Positions 41,805-50,539 of a stretch of DNA of 64,000 nucleotides are shown in pieces. Location of the stretch: contig CAZVPF010000004.1 of the NCBI GenBank assembly GCA_964628195.1, forward strand, positions 1-64,000, in the 5' to 3' direction. The translations under genes were made by a program, and so were the position numbers. The stretch comes from CAZVPF01 sp964628195. GTDB taxonomy: Bacteria > Planctomycetota > Phycisphaerae > Sedimentisphaerales > Anaerohalosphaeraceae. Under the pieces are notes generated by a model. The model was not told the DNA's origin. It made no database searches and worked only from the letters and a program-made list of their open reading frames with translations. Positions within the stretch are counted from its first letter, which is position 1, and every line of letters starts with the position of its first letter.

Positions 41805-43226
41805 ATGAGCAATACTGTTAAAATACTGTTAGTTATACCTGTCGTTTTTTTTATTGGATGTTCAAGTGTTTCTACCGATCCGCAACCTGCTTTCAGTGAA
41901 GTACAAAGAGAAGTTGCTCAGCGAAGCGGCCGGTTGATCCAGTGGAAAACAAATAGTGATGAAGACGCCGCCGTTGCGGCAAAAATTCAAAAAATGCTCG
42001 AAAGCAAATTGAGTGCTGATGAGGCTGTTCAGATAGCGCTGTTGAATAATCCTCGCATACAGGGAGTTTATGAACAGTTGGGCATAGCGCAGGCACAGTT
42101 GGTTCAGGCAGGCTTATTAAAGAACCCCGTCTTCGAAATGTCCCTTCGCTTTGTCGAAGGCCCAGGCAGTGATTACATTATTGAAATGGGTGCGGCAAAA
42201 GATTTTCTTGATATCCTGCTGGTAGGCTTGCGTAAAGATCGCCAGCGGGCCCGCCTCGAAGTCACCAAATCTGAAGTCGCCTCTGAAGTAATGAATCTGG
42301 CAGCTGAAACTCAGATGGCTTTTTATTCTTTCCAGGCCTCCCTGCAGGTCTATGAAACAAACAAGAGAATTAATAAAGCCGCCGAACTTGCTTACGATGC
42401 GGCTAAAAGACTGCACAAAGCAGGTAATATAACTGATCTGGCATTCGCAACAGAACGTTCACTTTATGAACAGACAAAACTCGAGCTCGCATCTTCCGAA
42501 ACGTTGATGCTGCAGAATCGCGAGAGCCTTAATACCCTGATGGGATTATGGGGTAACGACACAAAATGGCAGGCGGTCCCGGATTTGCCGGATATACCCG
42601 CCGAAAACATAGAACTGCCCGAATTGGAGAATCAGGCTGTCGAAAAAAGCCTCGACCTGGTTATCGCCCGCCAAAAATTCAAAGCCGTTGCCGCACAGAT
42701 GGACATTGATACCGCCGAATTGGTTTTCCCGGAAATGGCCGCCGGTGCCGAAGCCGAACGTGAAGGTGACGGCACTTGGTCCGCAGGGCCGAGTTTCGCT
42801 GTAGGTATACCAATTTTTGATTTCGGTCAGGCCCGAACCGCAGCCGGAAAAGCACAGCTCAGAAGGCTTTGGAATAATTATACCGCCTTGGCCATAGAAA
42901 TTCGTTCTGCAGCCCGCAGTGCAAGATACCGCTTGGTCAATGCACGGCGCCAGGCCGTTTACTACCGGAAAATAATCGTACCCCTTTCCGAGCAGATAAC
43001 CCTTGAGACTCAATTACAGTACAATGCCATGCAATTGGGGGTCTTTCAGCTTTTGCAGGCCAAGCAGATGGAATTTAGCTTCCGAAGAAATTATATAGAT
43101 GCCTTACGTAATTACTGGATAGCAAGAACAGAACTTGAACTGCTGCTGGATGGTCATTTAGTCCGACAAACCATGGTCAATCTTCCCACAGGTGGCGAGG
43201 TCATGATGCAGTCCGGGGGGCATTAA
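41805..43226 (+). CDS. TolC-family outer-membrane lipoprotein
   Basis: Outer-membrane efflux-type protein of 473 residues with a lipobox (FIGC) like CusC/OprM members. The body is alpha-helical with repeated coiled-coil features; SADEAVQIALLNNPRIQGVY is the usual TolC opening, and a second structural repeat follows (about 260-460; NLAR-type helices, FDFGQARTAAGKAQL). AGAAAGAGA precedes the ATG. No membrane-fusion or RND pump gene is nearby, which is odd for a complete efflux system; partners may lie elsewhere. Confidence 0.82.
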   Translation: MSNTVKILLVIPVVFFIGCSSVSTDPQPAFSEVQREVAQRSGRLIQWKTNSDEDAAVAAKIQKMLESKLSADEAVQIALLNNPRIQGVYEQLGIAQAQLVQAGLLKNPVFEMSLRFVEGPGSDYIIEMGAAKDFLDILLVGLRKDRQRARLEVTKSEVASEVMNLAAETQMAFYSFQASLQVYETNKRINKAAELAYDAAKRLHKAGNITDLAFATERSLYEQTKLELASSETLMLQNRESLNTLMGLWGNDTKWQAVPDLPDIPAENIELPELENQAVEKSLDLVIARQKFKAVAAQMDIDTAELVFPEMAAGAEAEREGDGTWSAGPSFAVGIPIFDFGQARTAAGKAQLRRLWNNYTALAIEIRSAARSARYRLVNARRQAVYYRKIIVPLSEQITLETQLQYNAMQLGVFQLLQAKQMEFSFRRNYIDALRNYWIARTELELLLDGHLVRQTMVNLPTGGEVMMQSGGH

Positions 43227-43255
43227 ATTTTTAAACGTTCAATGGAGAATAATAC

Positions 43256-44677
43256 ATGCTTGGGTTCGATAAACGGTTTTTTATATATTGTTTTGTCATG
43301 TCGTTACTTTTGTTTTCAGAAAAATCGGCTGCACAAAACAAAGAAAAATATGACTCTCCAACTTTGAATCCGCCCGGCAAAACTGATCCGCCGCGCCCCT
43401 GGGCCCAGGCGGCAGAAGATCGCTTGCCCCCCGGTGAACCGGGTAAGGATTACACTCCTGCCGTTGTCCCAAATGGACAAAAAGCAAAATATAAAATAAT
43501 CGATGGCGTAAAAGTCTTTCATCTTATTGCCGAGCCAATAGAGTGGAAAGTCGCAAACGGACTGGTAATTAAAACCTGGGGCTACAACGGCATGGTTCCA
43601 GGACCCATGATTGAGTTGGCTCAGGGTGACCGGGTAAGGATCTATGTCACTAACAAACTGCCCGCTCCGACGTCTGTCCACTGGCATGGCGTACTTTTGC
43701 CCTGTGGTATGGACGGAGTTACAGGTTTGACTCAACCCGCCATACAGCCGGGCCAAACCTTTGTATATGAATTTATTTTCCCTGATCCCGGAACATTTAT
43801 GTACCACCCGCATTTTGACTCGATGACGCAGGAAGGCATGGGCATGACCGGGATGATCCTCGTGCACGAAAGACAGCCCGATATAAACAAAAGACCGGAT
43901 CGGGATTTCTCAATCATGCTTCATGAATGGCGCATTGATGCAGGCACCGCTCGACCGAATCCTGTTGAAATGACCGATTTCAATGTGCTTACCATGAACG
44001 GCAAGGCTATGCCCGATACCGAACCGCTGGTAGCTGAATTGGGAGACAGGGTCTGGATTCGATACGGCAACCTCAGTGCAATGGATCACCATCCTATTCA
44101 TTTGCACGGATATGCTTTCAAAATTATTGGTACCGACGGCGGCTGGGCGCAGGACAAATCAAAACTGTTGCCCGAAACCACTGTGCTGGTTCAGGTAGGC
44201 TCCGCAAAGGTCATAGAATTCATTGCCGACAATCCCGGAGACTGGCTTTTCCACTGCCACATGACACATCACACCATGACCCAGATGGGACATGATTTTC
44301 CCAATATGCTCGGATTCGAAAAAGAAGGCTTTGATGAGAAAGTCAAAGAGCTTATACCCGGTTATATGACAATGGGCGTCTCAGGTATGAGGGACATGAC
44401 CAGGTCCGGCATGCCCATCCCGGAAAACAGCATCCCGATGCGGGGATTCAAGGGCCAATTCGGGCAAACGGTTCTCGGAAGCATGGCCAATATTTTGATG
44501 GTGCGCGAAGACACTGATAATTATGAATATCCAGGCCCCTACCAATTCCCCCGAAAAACCGTTTCATACCAGGCCACCGAAGAACAAATGCGCGATGACG
44601 GTATCACTGTAGATTCTGTTAATCTGCCCGACAATACAGCTTCCGATGAACATATGCATATGATGGAGAATAAATGA
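43256..44677 (+). CDS. Multicopper oxidase
   Basis: Exported cupredoxin-type oxidase of 473 residues, probably oxidising Cu(I) or another metal in the periplasm. Signal peptide (to about 25). Copper ligands are all visible: HWHG, HPH, HPIHLHG and the type 1/type 3 HCHMTHHTMTQM segment with an axial Met. A Met-rich C-terminal part (MTMGVSGMRDMTRSGMP) resembles copper-tolerance oxidases. GGAGA precedes the ATG. In one operon with a TolC-like protein, a flavoprotein reductase and a CuA cupredoxin. Confidence 0.9.
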   Translation: MLGFDKRFFIYCFVMSLLLFSEKSAAQNKEKYDSPTLNPPGKTDPPRPWAQAAEDRLPPGEPGKDYTPAVVPNGQKAKYKIIDGVKVFHLIAEPIEWKVANGLVIKTWGYNGMVPGPMIELAQGDRVRIYVTNKLPAPTSVHWHGVLLPCGMDGVTGLTQPAIQPGQTFVYEFIFPDPGTFMYHPHFDSMTQEGMGMTGMILVHERQPDINKRPDRDFSIMLHEWRIDAGTARPNPVEMTDFNVLTMNGKAMPDTEPLVAELGDRVWIRYGNLSAMDHHPIHLHGYAFKIIGTDGGWAQDKSKLLPETTVLVQVGSAKVIEFIADNPGDWLFHCHMTHHTMTQMGHDFPNMLGFEKEGFDEKVKELIPGYMTMGVSGMRDMTRSGMPIPENSIPMRGFKGQFGQTVLGSMANILMVREDTDNYEYPGPYQFPRKTVSYQATEEQMRDDGITVDSVNLPDNTASDEHMHMMENK

Positions 44678-44690
44678 GGAAAGGATAACA

Positions 44691-46025
44691 ATGAATAATC
44701 AGCAGTACCAACCGAACTTAAGCTGGAAGGACTCTTTCTGGTGGGGAATTTGTCTGATAACATTGTATCTTTTATTAGCAGCTGCTCCTGTAATCTTTGC
44801 ACTCATCGACAGCCCTGTTTCCGGTGAACCGTTACTGGTAGAAATTGCATTGGCAGCGGCGATGTTCGCCTTTTCCCTTATATGTCTTCAGGTGCTGCTT
44901 GCAGGAAGATTCCAAACTATAGACAGGCCGTTCGGCTTGGATATTTTAATGCGGTTTCACAAAAGCATGGGCGTATTTGCGTTGCTGCTGATTCTCAGTC
45001 ATCCGCTCTTACTGGCTTTGGGGCATCAAAGCTGGCAGTTATTTACCTTAAATACCTCATGGCAGGTCAATTTAGGGAAAGCTGCTTTACTGCTGATGAT
45101 TATTGGAGTAATCTTCGCTTTGTTTTTCTTCAAACTTGGAGTTGATTACAACCTGTGGCGATTCACACACAAAGGGATGATAGTTGTAGTTGCACTTGGT
45201 TTTTTGCATGGCTGGTACATCGGTCCGGATATAAGCAGTGGGCTGACCAGAACTTACTGGATATCTGTATTTGGGGTTGTTCTGATGGTTTTTTCCTATC
45301 GAAATCTGATAGTTCCATTATGGATACGACGCCGCTTTAAAGTTTCTGATGTCCGCAGGGAAAGTCATGACACCTGCACTCTTACATTTGACCCTGTTGA
45401 CGGAAAACCACCAATCCACAGAAATCCCGGCCAATTTATGTTCTTAAAGCTCATTAGACCAGGCAGACCCTCTGAATTACATCCGTTTACAATTTCCGCT
45501 TCACCTCTGGAATCGAATATCCTTCAGGCAACCATAAAACAGTCAGGTAATTTCACGAATACCATTGACCACACAAAGCCGGGTGATATTGGAAAAATTG
45601 AAGCACCTTTTGGAAGATTCAGTTTTGTCTACGATAATCCGGCAAAAATCCTTTTCATCGCAGGTGGGGTGGGTATTACCCCGATTATAAGCATGATTCG
45701 ATGTCTTCGGGAAACCGACGATAAAAGGCCGGTCATATTGCTTTATGGCAACAAATCTGAAGAAGATATCCTTTTCCGCAAGGAACTCGAACAGCTTCCG
45801 GATAATTTCAATACCTGCCATATTCTTAGTCATCCGTCTGAAAGCTGGCAGGGAGAAAAGGGATATATAACAAAAAATATCATTGAAAAATATGCAAAAG
45901 ATATAGTTGGTGACTCTCATATTTATTTATGCGGACCGCCTGTAATGATGGATAAAGTCATAAAGTCACTGCGCAACTTGAAAGTATGCGATAGCAGGAT
46001 TCATTATGAACGATTTACAATTTGA
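44691..46025 (+). CDS. Ferric-reductase-like transmembrane flavocytochrome
   Basis: Membrane protein of 444 residues. About 1-215 has six or seven hydrophobic segments with His pairs suited to haem b (MRFHKSMGVFALLLILSHP; FTHKGMIVVVALGFLHG). The rest is a ferredoxin-NADP reductase module: FAD site HPFTISASP, GGVGITPIISM nucleotide loop, and C-terminal YLCGPPVMMDKV. It should pass electrons from NAD(P)H across the membrane, e.g. to reduce Cu(II) or Fe(III). GAGGAAAGG precedes the ATG. Its stop nearly touches the next gene. Confidence 0.85.
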   Translation: MNNQQYQPNLSWKDSFWWGICLITLYLLLAAAPVIFALIDSPVSGEPLLVEIALAAAMFAFSLICLQVLLAGRFQTIDRPFGLDILMRFHKSMGVFALLLILSHPLLLALGHQSWQLFTLNTSWQVNLGKAALLLMIIGVIFALFFFKLGVDYNLWRFTHKGMIVVVALGFLHGWYIGPDISSGLTRTYWISVFGVVLMVFSYRNLIVPLWIRRRFKVSDVRRESHDTCTLTFDPVDGKPPIHRNPGQFMFLKLIRPGRPSELHPFTISASPLESNILQATIKQSGNFTNTIDHTKPGDIGKIEAPFGRFSFVYDNPAKILFIAGGVGITPIISMIRCLRETDDKRPVILLYGNKSEEDILFRKELEQLPDNFNTCHILSHPSESWQGEKGYITKNIIEKYAKDIVGDSHIYLCGPPVMMDKVIKSLRNLKVCDSRIHYERFTI

Positions 46026-46036
46026 TTGGAGGAATA

Positions 46037-46573
46037 ATGAGACAGAAAAATGTAACATTGGTAGCGGTTTTAGCTGTTGGTTTTGCAATAGCTATCATCG
46101 CAGTATTTGCCATTGTAAGACAGGGGCAGATGGCCCATAATGAGGGAAATACAGAACATCATCATAATGAACATGAACATGAACATACTGAAGCCCGGGC
46201 GGATATGGTTAAAGGTAATCCTGAACATGAAGGCTCTGACCGCGATCAGGCTTCTGAGTCTTCTGGCACTCAACCGTCAGGTGTATTAAAAGACGGCCAA
46301 CGTATCGTAAAGATCAAAGCACGCCAATTCGAGTTTGAACCCGATAGAATTGTTGTCAAAAAAGGCGAGAAAGTCAGGCTGGAAGTTACAAGCGAAGATG
46401 TTACTCATGGGATGGGTATAGAAGCGTTTAATATCGACAGGAAGCTTGAACCTGGCACTGCAGAAATTATTACTTTTAACGCCGATAAAGTTGGCGAGTT
46501 TCATTTTCATTGTTCGGTGTACTGCGGCAGGGGACATTCGGATATGCATGGTGAACTTATTATAGTAGAATAA
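46037..46573 (+). CDS. Membrane-anchored cupredoxin with CuA-type site
   Basis: About 178 residues: one N-terminal membrane helix, a long His/Glu-rich linker (HHHNEHEHEH, about 41-50), and a cytochrome-c-oxidase-subunit-II-like cupredoxin domain (about 88-178). CuA ligands are complete: H124, C159, C163, H167 and M170 in HCSVYCGRGHSDM. The residue between the cysteines that is usually Glu/Asn is Val. GGAGG fixes the ATG at 46037. It has no partner oxidase gene here, so it may act as an electron carrier or copper sink with the multicopper oxidase. Confidence 0.82.
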   Translation: MRQKNVTLVAVLAVGFAIAIIAVFAIVRQGQMAHNEGNTEHHHNEHEHEHTEARADMVKGNPEHEGSDRDQASESSGTQPSGVLKDGQRIVKIKARQFEFEPDRIVVKKGEKVRLEVTSEDVTHGMGIEAFNIDRKLEPGTAEIITFNADKVGEFHFHCSVYCGRGHSDMHGELIIVE

Positions 46574-46675
46574 AAATGCATAACAATAAAGCAGCTCCTA
46601 TAATTGCTTTTGAGTTCAAAGTAGACATTTTTTGCCATCCGGCAAGGAATACAAATCACACTTCTTTGCAATTAA

Positions 46676-46969
46676 GACGGCTTTTTCCAGTGCCGCACTG
46701 ACGTGGTCCATCCGGTTCCGATATTCGGGGAACTCAAGCCGCTTTTCCGGGAAGCCTTGGAACAGGCCGGGCCGGTGCAGTTTACTGCATAGATGGCGGA
46801 TATGCAGCAGGCCGCTAAAAAGGCAGTCATTAAGACCGCTGGAAAAAAGGTGCATAATTTGGTGCAGAACAACGTGAAAATGGTTTGCACCGATTTGAAT
46901 AAACAAAGCGGGGATAATGACATAAGCCCATATAATTCAGATAGTAAGCGGAAAAAAACAACTCTGTGA
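46676..46969 (+). pseudogene. Tyrosine-recombinase (integrase) remnant
   Basis: In one frame, after a TAA at 46673-46675, the translation includes VPIFGELKPLFREALEQAG, close to the VPIFPEL-P---EA-EQA segment of planctomycete integrases, then a TAG at 46790-46792. Immediately after it a 58-codon stretch (46793-46969) with AAKKAV and VQNNV resembles the tail of the same proteins. The catalytic middle (R-H-x-x-R...Y) is missing, so this is an internally deleted, inactive copy. It ends about 30 bp from the 3' end of tRNA-Val, the classical integration site. Confidence 0.55.
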
Positions 46970-47000
46970 ATGTGTGTGGAAAAAGCTAAAAACCGGAAAA

Positions 47001-47074
47001 TGGGCGGTACAGGACTTGAACCTGTGACCCCCTGCTTGTAAGGCAGGTGCTCTAGCCAACTGAGCTAACCGCCC
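47001..47074 (-). tRNA. tRNA-Val (anticodon UAC)
   Basis: Complete cloverleaf on the minus strand: acceptor GGGCGGT/ACCGCCC, D-arm with AGCTCAGTTGG, anticodon stem-loop CTGCCTTACAAGCAG giving UAC, T-loop GGTTCAAGTCC. Discriminator A at 47001; CCA is not encoded. Own promoter at 47091-47120. Confidence 0.97.
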
Positions 47075-47090
47075 GGGTTGCGAAACGAAG

Positions 47091-47120
47091 ATAATAACCT
47101 GAAACCATGGGGAAAATCAA
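47091..47120 (-). promoter_or_regulatory. Promoter of tRNA-Val
   Basis: Minus-strand TTGATT (47120-47115), 18-nt spacer, TATTAT (47096-47091); start about 10 nt before the mature 5' end. Confidence 0.55.
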
Positions 47121-47140
47121 GGTTTTTGTGAAAATTTTTC

Positions 47141-47167
47141 AAAAAAGCCTCGCCCTCATTATCAGGC
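47141..47167 (-). terminator. Weak terminator after pseudopilin gene
   Basis: Minus strand GCCT (47167-47164), loop of 13, AGGC (47150-47147), then six T (47146-47141). The stem is short. Confidence 0.35.
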
Positions 47168-47217
47168 AAATAACGCAGACTCTCATGCCCTAAGCCATTG
47201 TCCCCAAAAATGTTACA

Positions 47218-48060
47218 TTAATATCCGTTAGGCGTTGATCCCGGGGCGATCCAGGGACTGTACAAATTACCGTCATATTTTAATTGTGCATAATTCAATT
47301 GACGGGAATCTTCAAGCTTAGATTTATATCGGGCGTAACGGTAATCCACATGGCCGTCGTTAAAAGCTGTGTTTGCGCCCCTCCGCTCGTGGTTTCCACC
47401 GTAAGCGATCGATGGTGAACCTGTTGGATGAAAATCGCTTATCAAAAGACTCATACCCGGTGAGGACAAACCGTGAGCGTTTCCGTAAACCCCTGCATCC
47501 CGTTCATAACGCGTGCGAAATACGGATAATTTGAAGTCTTTGTTTGAGGCCCAGTAATAATAATTACCCCAATAATACATCACATCTTCCAGGCCCCAGT
47601 AATCCAGCGGGCCGGGCCATGAAATTTCCGGACCACCCTGTGTTTTGCCCATAAACCTTGCTCCGGGGCAAAAAAAAGCCTTTTTCTCAACAATATTGTT
47701 TTTCACAAGCTCAGCCGGACCGGCGTGAAGTTCGTATTCATCACCAATAGCGTAAATGAAAAGACACGTCCGCTGCAATCTTTCATTTTCGTGCATATTA
47801 GGGTTGAAAAACTGGATTTGGTTGGGTGGATAACGGTCGTTGTTTGATACTGCGTATACGGCGAAGCCGCGTGCGAGGCCCTGGAGGGATCCTGCACAGA
47901 CTGCGACACGGGCCGCCTGTTTTGCCCTCGAAAGCGAGGGTAACAGTATTGATAACAGTAATGCAATTATGGAAATGACTACCAGAAGCTCAATCAGGGT
48001 GAAAGCCCTTTTCTGCGCAAATTGACAGGTTTTATGTGCTTTTTGCACTATTTTTTCCAT
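47218..48060 (-). CDS. Pseudopilin with N-terminal methylation motif (2)
   Basis: 280 residues: leader with prepilin peptidase site before FTLIELLVVISIIALL (about residues 20-36), then SRAKQAARVAVCAGSLQ and a soluble domain ending in ANTAFNDGHVDYRY, the planctomycete H-X9-DG-type close. The helix is nearly identical to that of the protein at 16085, but the globular domain differs. It stands alone with its own neighbourhood (tRNA-Val downstream, SDR upstream). Likely exported to a pseudopilus or surface fibre. Confidence 0.82.
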   Translation of the reverse strand: MEKIVQKAHKTCQFAQKRAFTLIELLVVISIIALLLSILLPSLSRAKQAARVAVCAGSLQGLARGFAVYAVSNNDRYPPNQIQFFNPNMHENERLQRTCLFIYAIGDEYELHAGPAELVKNNIVEKKAFFCPGARFMGKTQGGPEISWPGPLDYWGLEDVMYYWGNYYYWASNKDFKLSVFRTRYERDAGVYGNAHGLSSPGMSLLISDFHPTGSPSIAYGGNHERRGANTAFNDGHVDYRYARYKSKLEDSRQLNYAQLKYDGNLYSPWIAPGSTPNGY

Positions 48061-48179
48061 GATTTCCCCTGAAAACAGGGCATAAACACTTAAATTTTTA
48101 TAATATCTATTAATTATACGTTATTTTTATTAATGGTTCAATAGGCAAATTTACCTATATTAGCAAAAATGGATGGTTA

Positions 48180-48914
48180 TTATCGGTACATGATCATGTT
48201 ATGTATTCTCCGGGCGATATTGCGGATCAGCATTGCCCACTTTTTTAATATGCAGCCTTGGGCCGCGGCGGTGATGGAATCGGCGAAGTAGTCGGCTTCG
48301 AGCATTTGTCTCTTTCCCGGCTTTTGGGAATAGACATCGAAAAATTCTGTATCGATCCTGGCAGGGTGCAGTGAAGTGCATTTGATGCCGTAACGTTTTG
48401 CCTCCCAGGCGAGGGATTTCATAAAACCAGTGACAGCGTGTTTTGAGGCGCAATACGCGGAGTAGTTGGGGCCGGCGAATTTACCGGCGATTGAACTTAC
48501 TGTTATAATGCTGCCTGATTTTTGCTCTTTCATGGCGAGAATCGCCTGTTGGGAGCAAAGAAACACACTTGTCAGGTTGGTTTTAATAACAGCGCTGAAG
48601 TCTTCGAGTGTCATGTCCTCGACGCGTGATTTGAGGCCCCGGCCTGCGTTGTTGACGAGGATGTCGACACGGGCAAATTCGTTTACGGTGCGCTCGAACA
48701 ACAGCTTTACCTGGGCCTGGTCGGTAACGTCGGTTTGGACAGACAGGGCGTCTGTGCCGAGGGCCTTTATCCGCTCGGCGAGTTGGTCGAGTCTCTCCCG
48801 GCGGCGGGCGGCGAGGACGAGTTTTGCACCTTTACGGGCGAATGCAAGGGCGGCGGCGTGGCCAACGCCGCTGCTTGCGCCGGTTATTATTACTACTTTA
48901 TTATTGAGGTTCAC
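48180..48914 (-). CDS. Short-chain dehydrogenase/reductase
   Basis: Cytoplasmic NAD(P)-dependent oxidoreductase of 244 residues with full classical SDR motifs: TGASSGVG cofactor loop, NNAG, Ser in VSSIAG, and YCASK active site. ARRRER after the second strand suggests NADP(H). Start is GTG at 48914 with AGGAG six bases upstream. The C-terminus (ILKKWAMLIRNIARRI) is basic and amphipathic, as in SDRs with loose membrane contact. Substrate unknown. Confidence 0.88.
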   Translation of the reverse strand: MNLNNKVVIITGASSGVGHAAALAFARKGAKLVLAARRRERLDQLAERIKALGTDALSVQTDVTDQAQVKLLFERTVNEFARVDILVNNAGRGLKSRVEDMTLEDFSAVIKTNLTSVFLCSQQAILAMKEQKSGSIITVSSIAGKFAGPNYSAYCASKHAVTGFMKSLAWEAKRYGIKCTSLHPARIDTEFFDVYSQKPGKRQMLEADYFADSITAAAQGCILKKWAMLIRNIARRIHNMIMYR

Positions 48915-49069
48915 CTTTTACTCCTATTGGACAATACTGAAATTTACGAAGATATTATATATAAGAGGCAGGCAACAGGCAATGAAAAGGAGTTAGAGAA
49001 AAACAGAAGCCAATAAACAGACAGGCCTCTAAGAATTGTTTTTGACAAAATATTTTTAGATGGCTGGGA

Positions 49070-50539
49070 TTATTTTATGTATCCGAGTGAACGAAGCTGT
49101 TCAAGGCTTTCTTCATCGGTGCTTTGGAACAGCCTGCCAGTTTTTGGGGCAGGCAGTTTGCTGACCTGCAGACGCAGCCTGTTGAAAAGATATTTAGAAG
49201 CCCCCAGCTGATCCGTATATATATTTTTGAGTTCATGCGGGTCGGCTGCAAGGTCATAGAACTCTTTGTCCCTGTTAACTTTCCAGATGAACTTGCCGGT
49301 CCTGTCCCTTATTGCCCGCATCGAGTAATCGATGGATGAGACGTCAAACTCCGGGTACCTGCTTTTCATAAGCCCTATGCCATTTAACGGTCGATCATTC
49401 TCAGCGTAGATATATTCAGAGGGCGGAGTATCGGGGCTGACGAGGGACTTGCGTTTAATGAGCGTATCAGTGTGGCCGGGTATTTTACAGCCGCATATCC
49501 GGGCGACTGTGGGGAAAATATCTATCAGGCTGACCATGCCGGAAATGTGCTGCGAGGGCGGCGCGGGTATATCGGCTGGGTATTTAATTACTAAAGGAAC
49601 ATGCAGAGTCGTATCATACATACTAAGCAGGTGGTCAATCAGTCCATGTTCACCGATATTTTCACCATGATCCGATGTTATAATTATCATGGTGTTTTCA
49701 TAATCTCCGGTTTCGCGCAGGGCGGTGATTATTTCCTTTACGCAGTTGTCGGCATAGGCAATTTCGCCATCGTAAAGGCTGTGCAAAACCTGGTAGTCAT
49801 TTTCGGATAACTGTATTTTACCGGCGAGGAACTCCCACATGCCTTTGATTGAAGCAAGACGATTCAACTGCTCAAGGCCGGTGTAATGCTTTGCAAAATC
49901 CGTTAAAAACGGATTGGGCGGTGTATAAGGCAGATGCGGTGCATTGAGGTTGACAAACATGAAAAAGGGGGCACTGTCGCCTTGCCTTGCCATGAGCCAT
50001 GACTTCATCTTTTCAGTCGCGACCGTCTCAAGCGGAGCGGGCTTGCCGTATTGCTCTTTAAAGATATTTCTCCATATCTCGAAATAATCCATAAACCCCG
50101 AAGAAAAGCCTCTTTCTATGCTGACCCAGGAATTGCACGAAGCGCCCACAGTGCGATAGCCGGCGTCTTTGAGCAGTTCTGCCTGGGTTATATTCCCTGG
50201 CGGAAGCATATTTGTTTCCGAAGTTGCCCCGGCCTGGCAAGGGTAAAGACCGGTGAATATTGAAGCATGAGAAGGAAGGGTCCAGAAGCAAGGAGCGAAA
50301 GCATTTTTATAAACCGCCCCTTGTGATGCAATTGAGTCAATGAAAGGTGAAGTCGGCCTATTATATCCCATAAAACCGAACTTGTCGGCCCGGGCAGTGT
50401 CGAGCACTATCAAAAGGACGTTGGGCTTTTTCGCCTTGCCGAACCTTGAACAGCCGTTGAGCCACAAAGAAGAAGCGAGCGAACCGCAAAGAGAAGCGGC
50501 TGTGCTTTTAACTAAAAAATTTCTTCTACTTATCTTCAT
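49070..50539 (-). CDS. Sulfatase-fold hydrolase lacking formylglycine Cys, Tat lipoprotein
   Basis: Alkaline-phosphatase-superfamily protein of about 489 residues. N-terminus MKISRRNFLVKSTAAS is a Tat signal and LNGC (Cys30) a lipobox. At the active-site position it has T87-L-P-S-H91 instead of C-x-P-x-R, so it cannot form formylglycine; Thr is the nucleophile in related phosphoethanolamine/LTA-type enzymes. Metal-site segments are present (VLDTARADKFG, TSDHGENIGEHG). ATG at 50539 is preferred over 50569 because it starts the Tat signal; it overlaps the upstream gene by 14 bases. Possibly a phospho- or sulfo-transferase rather than a sulfatase. Confidence 0.78.
   Translation of the reverse strand: MKISRRNFLVKSTAASLCGSLASSLWLNGCSRFGKAKKPNVLLIVLDTARADKFGFMGYNRPTSPFIDSIASQGAVYKNAFAPCFWTLPSHASIFTGLYPCQAGATSETNMLPPGNITQAELLKDAGYRTVGASCNSWVSIERGFSSGFMDYFEIWRNIFKEQYGKPAPLETVATEKMKSWLMARQGDSAPFFMFVNLNAPHLPYTPPNPFLTDFAKHYTGLEQLNRLASIKGMWEFLAGKIQLSENDYQVLHSLYDGEIAYADNCVKEIITALRETGDYENTMIIITSDHGENIGEHGLIDHLLSMYDTTLHVPLVIKYPADIPAPPSQHISGMVSLIDIFPTVARICGCKIPGHTDTLIKRKSLVSPDTPPSEYIYAENDRPLNGIGLMKSRYPEFDVSSIDYSMRAIRDRTGKFIWKVNRDKEFYDLAADPHELKNIYTDQLGASKYLFNRLRLQVSKLPAPKTGRLFQSTDEESLEQLRSLGYIK

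Noticed and set aside
41221..46573. att direct repeat matching the tRNA-Val 3' end left of the copper cluster
   Set aside because: Scanning by eye found no copy longer than a few bases; the island boundary stays unproven.
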